Shown: positions 15,201 to 24,992 of the stretch, piece after piece
Numbering within the stretch: position 1 is the stretch's first letter
How the letters are laid out: every line of letters begins with the position of its first letter
NCBI GenBank assembly: GCA_964017045.1
Contig: OZ024811.1
Coordinates: forward strand, 11,499,818 to 11,563,817
DNA length: 64,000 nt
Origin: Omphiscola glabra
Taxonomy: Eukaryota; Mollusca; Gastropoda; Lymnaeidae
Direction of reading: 5' to 3'
The notes under the pieces: generated by a model
Told to the model about the DNA's origin: nothing
Seen by the model: the letters and a program-made list of their open reading frames with translations, nothing else
Database searches by the model: none
Made by a program: the position numbers and the translations under genes

Positions 15201-18200
15201 AAACTGAGCCCAGCAGATCTGATGTTAGAACTGTTAAAAAGAGATTGTGGTGCTGGTAAGACTTACAGAACAGGGACATCAACAATGAGTTCAACCAGGG
15301 CATTAATAAACTCTTCCACTTGCGAGCCGATCTCGGCTGTGTCCTGAGCAATGCTCCCTGCAGTCAAGAATCAGTCAAGCTGTAGTCATGGCGTGACTCA
15401 TCAGTTAAATCTTAAGCCAATTTAATTTCATTTTTTTTAATCTTATGAAAAGTAATTTGAAAAGTTATTAAGCACAGAGGCAATCTAATTGAGGCTTGAA
15501 ATAGTTGAGACATTTCAAAATTTTAAGGCTTTGGCTATCCGTACCCGGGTACCAGAGGTGAGAGGTTGGGATTAAAAAAACTATTTAAAATATAATTGTT
15601 GGGTTTGTAAGACAAAATTTGGTATCAAATGAAAAACAATTGAATGGACTACATGCTTGCAAAATTAATTCTTGAGTTTAACTAAAATAAACTACCACAA
15701 ATGATATCCGAATAGCATGTAGTCAAAATGGACCCGGACACGCAGCGCCGCCATTCGCACCCGGGTCCCATTAGACTCAACTTCTGGTACCCGGGTGCGA
15801 ATAGCCACTTCGATATTTTAAAAAGCATTGCTTAGTTATGACTCTGTTTCATTATGATAAGAGACACGTGTTTGCAAATACCGTCTGATTCAGGAGGGAG
15901 ACAGTCGAACTGGTGCAAGAGTAACTCCTCGCTTAGATGTTCCACAAAGTATTTGCATAAACTTCTTATAATAAACAGTGCATTGTATGTCTGCCAGATG
16001 AAAATATTACTGAAAAATAGAAATAAGTAAGAAGTGATGCATGTTACACAGCATTACACAGTAGCCATTATTTAAATTTCTGGTAAAAATACAAGGGTTG
16101 CATAGACACGAACAATCTGTGTCAATATGACAATATGTATTAAGCTTTAATACTAATTCTACATGACACATAAGGTAAATGTTTCGCCACATGCCTTCAT
16201 CAGTACAACAAGACATATAAATAAGTATAAATCAAATTTACATTATATATAGATATATACTACCAAAATAAATAAAAAAAAACAGAGAGTTAAATATACA
16301 AGGCCATTTATTTGAATGCAAAATGATTGTCCTGTCTCCTGATTCTAGCTTCAACATAACCTTGTTTTACTATTTCATTCACATAGCTTGAATGCAGCCC
16401 TTCAATTATTATCTATTTTTATACCTACAGTTTATTGCATTATTGAGGACAGGTGTTATGTTAAATCTTGTTAAATGCATTACTTAGAATAAGTTGATAT
16501 CACTGATAAGTCTATCATTAATGGTATACATTCTTCTTCTGTCGGGTTCTCCCCGGGAGGTAAATACATTTAAATGAACTGCAAATAAATTTAGCCGTCA
16601 ACCAATCAATGAGTATCAAGGCAGAATTCCCTAATGTCCCCATCAGCAAAACTACTCACTCTTCACACTGTGCTGAAGCCTTGAGCTCTGACGCTCTAAT
16701 GAGGAAGTTGTAGATGAGAGATCTTAAATTGCCCGTGTGACAATTGTTCAGAGCAAAGTTTCTTGCGACAACAGCTGTGGACTCTTCAAGCAATCTTGCA
16801 TCTGAGCTACATAAGGAAGACGTGACAAAATATAGCATTTGTTGCATAAATTATGAGCTCTGCTGGTTTTAGAGTTTTTAATAGACAAAATTAAGTTTGG
16901 AGACAGAATAAAAGAATGGAAAAATATCCTTTTAATTTACATCTTTATGCAAGTAGAAATAAGATAAGAGAAAGTGGTGAAAGGTGGTTTGGGGGACATT
17001 CTAGCTTGGAACTTGAAAAAATGTTCCAATGGTTTTCATTGTCCACCATGTTGCTTCACATTTTCATATGATCCCCTCTACTCATGTGTCAAAATAAGCC
17101 ACATGTACTTCAAAATAAGCTACCTTTACATACAAATAGTTACCTGTATGCATAAATAAGCTACCTGTGAAATAAGCTAGCTGTACATACAAATAAGCTA
17201 CTTGCACATTGCAACCAGTATTGCCTCTATCTCCGCATCAAGGCTTGTTCTGTTTTTCCCACTGGGTCCAGATATCTCCTCGGGTGGAGCTATCTCTTTG
17301 GGATACTGCATTTTTCCCTAGGGAAATATGAGCCGTCTGTGAAGACTTTAACCAAGCTGTCCAGATGGGCATCAATTGTTCTTTGCACTGCCTCTGATAC
17401 TTCTGATTGAGGACTGGCTTTTGTGGCATTTGGTGTTTTTCAAGGCAAGACGTATTTCAGGTTGGGTAAGTCTTTCGTGGGGTCCCTGTGCCGTGATCAC
17501 CCTTACTTTTTCCCAGCTTTCGGATAATGCCAAGTCTACCTCAAGACTGTGGACCGTGTCCATGAAGGAAGGTGTCTTTAATCTGGTCTTCTTTACCCAC
17601 TGATCTTGTAAGTTCCTGCCTGTACATTTGTCGGTATCGCTCCACCATCATCAGGACCGCCTTTTCCTGTCTAATTTCGAGTGGTTTGACATCTGCCAAG
17701 ATTTCCACCGCCGCCGCAGTGTTGTGCGGATCACCCCACATACGAACCTGAGAGCTCGGCTCTGTATACCGTCCAGTCCCTCTAGAGCCATGCGTCTTGC
17801 GAAGGTCTGGACCGGGAGGCTGTAGTCCAATGCCCCTCTCACGCTGCTGAGCTAAAGGGACCTTAGCAGTGTTGCGTATGCACCCCAGTTGGTGCAGGCT
17901 AGCTTTTTCACCAGGCCCAGATACACTGGTGTCCGATCCCATGCTAGATTATTGCCATTGATGGTTTCCACTTTCAGTGCCTTCCATCCATTCGTGGACT
18001 TTTCTAGAACAAATATAGATATGCTGATACAATACAAGTAAACCGTCTTGTCCATATTCACAGCCATTTTCTACCTATTTGCATAGGCTTCAATTCGGTC
18101 TAGGTCATGTTGCAGCTAGTTCTGCAATTGTGTTACGTCCTTTCCCAAGTTCCAAATTGCTAGTCAAAGAAGAAATGGCCCAGCCGCAGCCCCAAAAGCC

Positions 18201-19187
18201 CTTGGCTCAGTTGGGAGTCACGGCCTGGTTGAAAGACCACTTTTGTGATAAGTAGCGAAGCGACTGAGCCGCAGGAGAAACCGGACGGCAGCTTTATTAG
18301 AAAATGTCACGGCTGAACAAGAGTGACCCCTGGTGGAAGCTAAAGCGAGGCGAGCAGAGCCTCATCACCCAGATGAGGACAAGCTGTTGCACGACGCCCA
18401 GCTACCTCCACAGACGTGACAACAGGAGGAAACCAAACTGCCAATTTTGTGGCCAGGCAGAAGAAACAGTGGCTCACTTGGTGACTGCCTGTCCTGGTGG
18501 TGGGAAGGGGGCGGAGGGTGGAGCCCCAGAAGATATGATTTACGGTGATGCCCACCAGATGAGGCAGGCCGCCACATTAATAGCAAGGGCTATAAGAGAG
18601 TGATCTCAGCCCAAAAGAGGAAAATATTGGAAAATGTTTACGATGTCTACGAATTTTTTTTTTAATAACTGATGACTAAGTGAAATTGTTAATTATTTTC
18701 AATCTGAACCAAATGTTAAATTAGAGATAAACTTCCATTTATTAGTTTATAGAAACGTAGATAACCATTATTGGGTTACTTTCTAGACACAACATAAAAT
18801 TTGAATAATTTTTGGTTTCAATAAAGACAGCCAAGTTTAAATGTTTGCCTTTTTTTTCATAGATATTATTATAAAAAGCATTTGCTGAGACCTATATGAA
18901 AATTCTCAAATCTGTTAAACTCTTACTTTTTCCTCAGCCCCCCTCTCCCCCCCCCCCCCCTCAAAGTGTAGGAAATGGTATTGCATGGATAGCCTTTTGA
19001 TGTACTTTGAATTTTAAATAATATATTTTATATATAGACTGTCTTACCTGTTCACAGGTATCTGAAAGGAAAATGATAAGAGTTGGTTCCAGAATGGATC
19101 CATGGGATCAATGGCTTCTTGGCTTGAAAGACGTTTCAAGTACTCATTGCTCGGCAGCTCACTGAGACTGCTGCTTGTAGCACCCAT
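289..19187 (-). CDS. DYM: Dymeclin, 14 exons, 3' end missing (off left edge)
   Basis: Dymeclin is a peripheral Golgi protein needed for Golgi organisation and trafficking; human loss causes Dyggve-Melchior-Clausen dysplasia (family knowledge). Exons in coding order: 19048-19187, 16660-16806, 15882-16009, 15267-15357, 14721-14846, 14211-14344, 13264-13452, 12738-12919, 11922-12047, 4849-4962, 4235-4329, 3194-3314, 2098-2280, 289-402. All have AG/GT borders and join in one frame of 630 codons; the human protein is 669 residues, so only the C-terminal exon is missing. The start [20 protein letters not shown] matches the conserved N-terminus, including Gly2, the N-myristoylation site of the family. 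Other diagnostic stretches: [12 protein letters not shown] (exon 3), [14 protein letters not shown] (exon 7), [10 protein letters not shown] (exon 8), [18 protein letters not shown] (exon 9), [18 protein letters not shown] (exon 10), [18 protein letters not shown] (exon 11), [10 protein letters not shown] (exon 13). Reading frame is intact; the oddity is the introns, several filled by minisatellites that copy its own splice donors. Confidence 0.95.
403..860. other. DYM intron 13, unremarkable part
   Basis: No exon or clear repeat seen. Bases about 750-830 resemble, inverted, a stretch at 30545-30605 (shared GATGGGAAGTTCAC and a GG(T/C)GGGCTA block), so this is probably a fragment of an interspersed repeat. 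Confidence 0.4.
863..991. repeat. ATC/ATAATC microsatellite
   Basis: Imperfect tandem ATC and ATAATC triplet-based tract, about 130 bp. Confidence 0.95.
1002..1506. mobile_element. Non-autonomous DNA transposon (MITE), TAA target duplication
   Basis: Ends are inverted repeats of about 27 bp: left GGGGTCGTTAGTAAATTACG and right, reverse-complemented, GGGGTCTTCTGCAAATTACG. The trinucleotide TAA is present on both sides (999-1001 and 1507-1509). A TWA duplication with a GGG-starting terminus fits PIF/Harbinger, though other superfamilies are not excluded. The interior repeats TTTGTGACACTTTGTGAC near both ends, and has no ORF. Confidence 0.75.
1734..2070. repeat. 32-bp minisatellite, about 10 copies, starts about 30 bases past a DYM donor
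   Basis: Unit contains CCCATGATTGCTAAGGCCAG then CCCCATTAATCA. It lies in DYM intron 13 directly downstream (in gene sense) of the exon 13 donor at 2097. The donor itself is not part of the unit. Confidence 0.92.
2557..3170. repeat. 30-bp minisatellite, about 21 copies, in DYM intron 12
   Basis: Unit contains CTCCCCAGCATCCACCTCCT followed by TTACACTAAA. It starts 23 bases past the exon 12 donor (3193). Because 30 is divisible by 3 it leaves a 219-codon minus-strand frame of [10 protein letters not shown] repeats, which I treat as an artefact since it has no splice-compatible link to DYM. Confidence 0.93.
3315..4234. other. DYM intron 11, no gene seen
   Basis: AT-rich with an A-run at 3823-3846 and three GACGTCA matches around 3890-3970 (GTTGACGTCACAC, GGACGTCACG, CGACGTCATA). 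No exon or array recognised. Confidence 0.5.
4350..4690. repeat. 54-bp minisatellite, 6 copies, DYM intron 10
   Basis: Units share AACATTTGGAGGGAGATATT and TGATGACAGACATAGAAC. It abuts the acceptor of exon 11 (exon ends at 4329) by about 20 bases. Open on both strands only because the unit lacks stops in those frames. Confidence 0.92.
5170..5660. repeat. 46-bp minisatellite, about 10 copies, DYM intron 9
   Basis: Units share CTCAAACTAGTGGTCTGCAG and ACTGGCATGGGTCCA. The central copies are almost identical, and the first three are diverged. Confidence 0.92.
5781..11921. repeat. 6.1-kb minisatellite, about 110 units of 54-57 bp, each with a DYM exon 9 splice donor
   Basis: On the minus (DYM) strand each unit reads AAGGCAGTCCATGAGAT(A or T) then GTGAGTTGGGG and a spacer with GCACGAGTTAGTGG. 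The real exon 9 end at 11922 is AAGGCGGTCCATGAGATA followed by the same GTGAGTTGGGG. Thus 17 of the last 18 exon bases plus the donor are copied in every unit. The array starts at the donor base itself and fills about 88% of intron 9. The many overlapping plus-strand frames ([14 protein letters not shown] and similar) are repeat artefacts. Confidence 0.97.
12048..12487. other. DYM intron 8, part without array
   Basis: AT-rich, no exon seen. Contains the acceptor side of exon 9 (acceptor at 12048-12049) and then only unique-looking sequence. Confidence 0.45.
12488..12737. repeat. 42-bp minisatellite copying the DYM exon 8 end, donor and a possible acceptor
   Basis: On the DYM strand a unit reads GACTTTTCTAG, then AACAAATATAGATATGCTG, then GTATGATACATT. 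The real exon 8 ends TTTCCAGAACAAATATAG and ATATGCTG before GTATGATACATT. About six tandem copies follow the real donor (12737). Variants of the donor include GTAAGA, GTATTA, GTAGGA and GTACAA. Confidence 0.95.
12985..13195. repeat. About 30-bp degenerate minisatellite, DYM intron 7
   Basis: Units share CAGCAATAGTTCATAG and ATATATGGCCACA. About seven diverged copies. Confidence 0.75.
13536..13975. repeat. 190-bp tandem duplication plus 19-bp repeat
   Basis: GGATGCTCTGTGAAGAACAT starts at 13536 and again at 13726, with near-identical sequence to each junction. The end then carries four copies of CATTATAATATGTTACTC. Lies in DYM intron 6. Confidence 0.93.
15532..15807. mobile_element. MITE with about 27-bp terminal inverted repeats, DYM intron 3
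   Basis: Left end TGGCTATCCGTACCCGGGTA; right end reverse-complemented TGGCTATTCGCACCCGGGTA. CTT occurs on both sides (15529-15531 and 15808-15810), a possible 3-bp target duplication. No ORF inside; superfamily not assigned. Confidence 0.72.
16010..16659. other. DYM intron 2, no gene seen
   Basis: AT-rich intronic DNA without a recognised repeat or exon. Confidence 0.5.
17200..18070 (-). mobile_element. Non-LTR retrotransposon remnant: RT palm end to RNase H, inverted
   Basis: Broken by frameshifts. Read on the minus strand it contains NMDKTVYL, a block ending TPVYLGLV (the YLG motif at the end of RT palm domains), [14 protein letters not shown] (RT thumb/connection typical of Jockey, R1 and CR1-like LINEs), [17 protein letters not shown], and then a damaged RNase H start ([19 protein letters not shown] in another frame). 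It lies in DYM intron 1. A foreign piece about 40 bp long (17997-18040) interrupts the palm region. The rest of the element continues on the opposite strand at 18160-18620. Confidence 0.8.
18160..18620 (+). mobile_element. Same LINE, C-terminal tail after RNase H, plus orientation
   Basis: Contains [17 protein letters not shown], then [35 protein letters not shown] and [13 protein letters not shown], the C-x2-C-x7-H-x4-C knuckle near the C-terminus of Jockey-like LINE ORF2 proteins. The 100-codon frame at 18304-18603 is this piece. With the inverted segment to its left it has the shape of a twin-primed insertion. Confidence 0.8.
18625..19047. other. DYM intron 1, end nearest exon 1
   Basis: AT-rich; a C-rich tract at about 18939-18960. 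No feature recognised. Confidence 0.5.
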
Positions 19188-22100
19188 CTTCTTTTATTTT
19201 TTTTCTACATGGAACATATGAAAAAAAATCTTTCGACTTTGGATATGAAAGTTCACCAAGCTTTTACAAGAAAAATTAATTTCAAAAGATTCCAACATTC
19301 TGATAATGTGTTAATTATTGAATTATATTTCATTTGAAACTATTCAAATCTTGCATCTCTCAAATATTATTTAGTTGGGCCTGTGACTCACTGCTACACA
19401 AATGAAATGATAACAAAACTTAACAAATCTTATGATTTAGCATAGCAGGCTGAATTCTAGACACGATCAAAGTGGTTGGGCCTATGGATTTAGAAATTTA
19501 CTAATAGAAGATACATTATACTTTTTCCCTTCAATCTTCATAGGCCTAAACCTAAAGTATATTGGCCATTTATTTCTTAAGTAGGAATTACTTATAGTTA
19601 CAATATGGAAGGCCATCTTCAGATAGTAATCAGTGCCTGTTTAACTTAAAGGAAAAGTAGGCATGTGCCCTGAGGACCCACAATATCTTTGATATCTACA
19701 TATTGTTACAAACATAACAAGTTTAAAACATGGCAAGAAAATAAAATGTGAGGGACACAACAATTTGTAAACTTTTCCTAAGCTATTTACCAGGCATGGA
19801 TAATTTTGAGAGACATTTTTTATGAGAGTAGGGATTAAAAGAAATAAGCAGACACTTTCGGCTATTCAGTTCAGTGAATAAGCGACTATAAATTTAAAAG
19901 AGAAGAACGTTTCATATGTCAGTCACGACATTTAACTAAAGTTTGACTTTAACTTTAACTCAAATTGATGGATATGGTAATAAATTTTCAAGGTCAGGAA
20001 GGGGGAGGGTTGTGGGGAGGAGGAGCCAAGGGGCCTTCACTGCTCTTTAAGTTATAATGATAAGATAGTAGTTAGTGAGGTTTAGAAAATAAACTATGCT
20101 ATTATTACTTTAATTCAGCTGACTTCTGTGTTATTCTTAACTATAATTAGCCTAGCATCTTTACTCACACATAGCTAATTGAGCAATATATCAAAGTGGA
20201 AATAACTACCTTTCCATTAGGCTACTTTGAGAAGTGTTTCTAGGGTTGGTGTCACCAGGTGCTGAAAACTTATGGTCACAGCAGTCATCTCCCCCCACCC
20301 CCCCCCTCCCCAACCGGCTAAATATATACCTTGCAATTCTTAACCAGGTCATGCATAATCACTTATAATATTGCTTGTAAATTAAGTACTTAAGGTACAG
20401 AAAAAAGACAAGAAAGAAAACATAGAATTTGAGGTGCCTGTACATTGCTTAAAATGCATCAAAATACTTTTTGAAACATTCAAATTTACAGTTAAAACTT
20501 TACTTTTCTGATCTACAGAGATGCAAACCCGTCATTTACTTCATCAAAGTTAGCATTATTCACCTTATTATGTTCAACTGACAAAATCACAATACCAGAA
20601 AGACTAGACTATTTCATATTTGATTGCAAATAGCTCTAAATATGAGTTTCATTTTTGAAAAGCTCCTTCTTACATGAAGCTACAGATACACAGATCCTGA
20701 GAGATAATTGTTGGCTTAATGAGAGGGTTGAAAGAGATTATAGGATTTCCTATTGAGTTATTAACTCTCATACTTCAAATATTGACAAATCTTTAGCTTA
20801 GTCATCTGGGTCAAAGACCCTTGAGCAAAAAGATTGAACATATTATATATAAAATTATTATAATTATTATTATAAACAAAACAGCAACTTATGTACTTAA
20901 TTTAACACAGCAACATATAAATGTAATATACATAGCAGATTATTGTTAATGTTTTTTTTCTGAAGTGAAAGCAGCTAAATCATGACCAGACATGAGCGTC
21001 CCAAATGGAAGCTTCATAAATGATCACTCATCTCATAGTAAAATGCACTAGACACTTGTGGCAACCTTTTTTGGATACTCTGTTCTGGTGGTATCCTGCT
21101 TTTGTTTTAAAATTAGAAATGTTATGAAACCAACTCGAGTGAGCTGTGTCAAATTTCACAAGTTTTTAAAAGGGTTGCCAATTGTCCGCAAATTTACAAA
21201 CTAACATGACGTTACATGACATTACTAAACTAAAAAATATTTGACACAAATTAGACGTAAAAAAATCAACTAAAATGACTTTTCCGTAAATATCCGCGAG
21301 AACTTTAGTATGTCCATTAAAAAAATGAGAGCTGTACAAACATATTTTCAAGTTTACTTAAACCTTTTATACTTATAATAACTTTATAATAATCCATAAT
21401 TTTGATAAAACTTTGGATCCTGGATAGAATTAAACTAGTGACTAGAACTAGATTATTCTGAAAAAATTATTCGGATTATTATGGGCATCAAGTATAAACC
21501 ATTGACCATTATAGTAATGGAGGACTAGTCTAATATTAAATGAAATAAAATTGGAACTTTGGTACTTCTCTTTTGAATCTTCTCAGAAAAGACATAATAT
21601 ATTACAAAATAAAAGTATAATATTACTAATAGTACATACATTTCAATCAATCATTGAAAAATCCACGTAATTTTTGATTATGCATAGTCGCCCCTGTTGA
21701 GCTTTTTATTTTTAAAGTTTACCTTTCCACAATGGAGAGCTCTATACTCCGAGAACACAATTTATTAAAAAATATGAATCATTTTGTTTTCAATTGTATA
21801 TGAACAGTAAATTATTTGTGATTTGAATGGTATTAAGGGATTTTTACATTGTTTTTTTGGTTTCATTATTTGAAGTTATTTAGCGCATTTAAATATTTTT
21901 TGTCATATTTCTTAAACATAATAAAATATAATATCCTCTTACTCCTACACTCCATGCAGATTCCTTTCTTTCTCCTCTTATCTATATCTAATCCCTTCCT
22001 CTTACTTCTCTCTCTCTCTATCACTCTCCTCTCTATTTCTCACTATTCTTCTCCCCCCCCCCCCACTCCTTGCGCATGAGTAAGTCTACCTAAACGAAAC

Positions 22101-22390
22101 ATGTTAATTTTAGTTGACAAGTTATCAAAGAATAGTGGACTGAGTCAATCTTTAGGTATATCAGCTGCTATGGGGGCTTCTAATTAGGATTAAATTCTGT
22201 AATTTGGTTTTGATTCATGCATTTGTTCTGCAGACATGGCTTCATGGGCATTACAGTTGCTGCCTACTTGGGCTTTTGGGGCATTAAAAGCTACATGGGT
22301 ATTCCATTTTATATCGACATTAAGCCAATGGGCCCTTAAAGGCTACATGACATTGTACACTATATGGCATTGAAGTCTAATTGGGCATTA
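19188..22390. other. Region upstream of DYM, no gene seen
   Basis: About 3.2 kb of AT-rich sequence with homopolymer tracts (C-run near 20290-20306). It must hold the DYM promoter and 5' UTR, but I see no clear core promoter element. No conserved ORF. Confidence 0.4.
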
Positions 22391-23354
22391 GAGATAGAGT
22401 ATGAGTTAGGGAGTAGATAGTAGATGAGTTAGGGAGTAGAGGGAATATGGGTTAGGGATAGAGAGAATATGGGATAGGGATAGAGAGAATATAATTATGG
22501 ATTAGGGAGTAAAGAGAATATGGGTTATGAAGTAGAGAGAATATGGAATAAGGAGTAGAGTGAATATGGGTTATGGAGTAGAGAGAATATGGGTTAAGGA
22601 GTAGAGATAATATGGATTAAGGAGTAGAGAGATTATGGGTTAAGGATTAGAGAGAATATGGATTAAGGAGTAGAGAGAATATGGGTTAAGGAGTAGAGAG
22701 AATATGGATTAAGGAGTCGAGAGAATATGGGTTAAGGAGTAGAGATAATATGGGTTAAGGAGTAGAGAGAATATGGGTTAAGGAGTAGAGAGAATATGGA
22801 TTAAGGAGTAGAGAGAATATGGGTTATGAAGTAGAGAGAATATGGGTTATGAAGTAGAGAGAATATGGGTTAAGGGGTAGAGAGAATATGGGTTAGGGAT
22901 TGAGAGAATATGGGATAGGGATAGAGAGAATATAATTATGGATTAGGGAGTAAAGAGAATATGGGTTAGGGATAGAGAGCATATGGGCTAAAGAGTAGAG
23001 TGAATATGCGTTATGAAGTAGAGAGAATATGGATTAAGGAGTAGAGATAATATGGGTTAGGGATAGAGAGAATATGGGATAGAGAGAATATTGTTATAGG
23101 TTAGGGAGTAGAGAGAATATAGTCTAAGGAGTAGAGAGAATATGAGTTAAGGATAGAGAGAATATGGGTTAGAGAGTAGAGAGATTATGGGTTTTGGAGT
23201 AAAGAAAATATGTGTTAGGGATAGAGTGAATATGGGTTAAGAAAAGAGAGAATATGGGTTTGGGATAGAGAGAATGTGGGTTAGGGAGTAAAGAGAATAT
23301 GGGTTAGGAAGTAGAGAAAATATGGGTTTGGGATAGAGAGAATATGGGTTATGG
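22391..23354. repeat. About 25-bp minisatellite, about 40 copies, resumes at 23984
   Basis: Units share GGAGTAGAGAGAATATGGGTTAAG. Many contain GGGTTAGGG, telomere-like by chance. A related, more diverged part continues at 23984-24180 after the inserted element. Confidence 0.9.
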
Positions 23355-23983
23355 CAGTGGTCGGCTAACTCATTAGTCAAAAGAGTTAACGGTGTGAATT
23401 AGTCACATCGCAGAAAACCACGTAAACCCTATTAGAGGGCGTCTGTGAAACACCCACGCGTCCCCCCGGGGTAGGAGGGGGAATCAGGGACGTAAAATAT
23501 ATCCACCCCGGCCCTAGAAAGTCCGGCTGGGTTACTGTGTGAAAGCAGCATCCCGGGCCGGCCAGGCGTTCTTTCTCTGGTGCCGTCTCGCTCGCATAGT
23601 CAATCGAGTGGAAGGGTGGGTGAGGCTGTCTCAGGGGCGGAATGCTCCTGGCGTGCCGCTTCGCGACCCAACTGGAATAAAGACTACTGGGGGGAGTAGT
23701 TGATGACCAGATGAGTTTGGCGGAGGGTGCATTGTGGGAGACTTCATGAGCTCCGGCTCAATAGTTTGCTGTTTTTCTAAAGTAGATTAGATTTTATTAG
23801 TCGAAAGAGCCAAAAATCAGCAGCAGGACGATACAAAAATTTTGAGAGCCAAATTCTTTTTCAAGAACCTGTCAAGAACCATGTTTTTCGGAGTCAAACC
23901 CGATTTGTGGACGACTGGCCGAGCCGCACACAGGTCGTTAAAGAGCCGCATGAGGCTGACGAGGCGCGATTTGACAAACACTG
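23355..23983. mobile_element. hAT-like MITE with a nested insertion
   Basis: Starts CAGTGGTCGGCTAACTCATT and ends in a degraded ACACTG. It matches the copy at 26390-26596 along its length (shared AAAAATCAGCAGCAGGACGA, TTCAAGAACCTGT, GGTCGTTAAA), except for a 410-bp insert. Flanks GGTTATGG and GGTTAGGG could be an 8-bp target duplication, but the host array unit has the same sequence. Confidence 0.7.
23386..23795. mobile_element. 410-bp GC-rich insert nested in the MITE, class unknown
   Basis: Flanked by ATTAGTCAAAAGAG (23372-23385) and ATTAGTCGAAAGAG (23796-23809), 13 of 14 identical. The MITE copy at 26390 has only one such sequence (GTTAGTCAAAGGAG), so it is an empty site. Composition is much richer in GC than the flanks; no terminal inverted repeats and no ORF seen. 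The long target duplication suggests target-primed (SINE-like) insertion. Confidence 0.65.
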
Positions 23984-24563
23984 GGTTAGGGATACAGAGA
24001 GTGTGATTTAGAGAGTAGAGAGAGTATGTGCTCATGTAGAAATAGTTTGGGTCATTGTAGTAGAGTGTGGGTTTATGTAGTAGAGAGAGAGTGTGGTCTA
24101 GAGAGTAGAGAGAGTATGTGCTCATGTAGTAGAGAGGTTGGGTTTATGGCGTCGAGAGAGCCTGGGTTTTTAGGGAGTAGAAAGAGTCATATGATGATAC
24201 GCGTGTTCTGTTTCTAACAGAATCGATTATTCCTCTTTTTTTTCCATTTTAAAGATTTAATAACAACCGCGAAGATCTTCATTGCTGGACTTCCGGTTGC
24301 AAAACCGGATTAATCCCCTCTTGATTAATGCTTCGTGAGTCTTGCCCTTTTACTTTCCTTAGAAATAATTAGCGATCAACGTAACAGAATGCTTTCTCAA
24401 CTATGACCTCTTTAATCCAGTGGTAGCGGTCCATATGGCACAGACTGAGAATCGCTGACCTTGATGTAACGATAACCAAGCCAGCTCCACCCCCCTATAT
24501 TTTTTTGTTAAATTTCACACATTACACTGATTAGACGACCTACAGAGAACGTGCAGCTTATCT

Positions 24564-24589
24564 AAGCACACACACACACACACACACAC
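24564..24589. repeat. (CA)n microsatellite
   Basis: About 12 CA dinucleotides. Confidence 0.95.
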
Positions 24590-24859
24590 CGGCCAACAGG
24601 TAATGAAAACGCTACAACACGCAAAGAAACTGAACGAGACCATCAGATCAATGCGACACAACTGATGCGTGTTGATAAGATCTCAAAAAACGATAAACAG
24701 TTTCGTCTATTGTGCTGCACACACCCTCTAGTCTCGAATACTTTTAAATAAATCTTCGCATCGAATTTAATTTTATTTGCAAAAATTATGATCTAAATTT
24801 CAAGAAAAAATTATTTTTTTTTGGTGTGTTTTATTTAGCAATATTCAAAAAGACATTGA

Positions 24860-24867
24860 TGACGTCA
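24860..24867. promoter_or_regulatory. CRE palindrome upstream of the membrane-protein gene
   Basis: TGACGTCA, the full CREB/ATF site, lies about 126 bases before the start codon at 24993. It could belong to the proximal promoter or the 5' UTR; the transcription start is unknown. Confidence 0.35.
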
Positions 24868-24992
24868 ACATGAGAACATGGCGTAAGAATGTAGCAGCAG
24901 AAGGGTAGATTGTGATTTAGAAACCTCCGGTTCAGTTGTACCAAGGATATCATCAAATAGGGGGCCAGTTTGTAACCTCAGCCTGAAAACAC

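Noticed and set aside
22391..24180. Interstitial telomeric repeats, because many units contain TTAGGG
   Set aside because: TTAGGG is part of a 25-bp unit and is never tandem; other units have TTAAGG.
24230..24345. tRNA-like folds around CTTCCGGTTGCAAAACCGGA
   Set aside because: Two simple hairpins only; no cloverleaf, no T-arm GTTCGA-type or acceptor stem.
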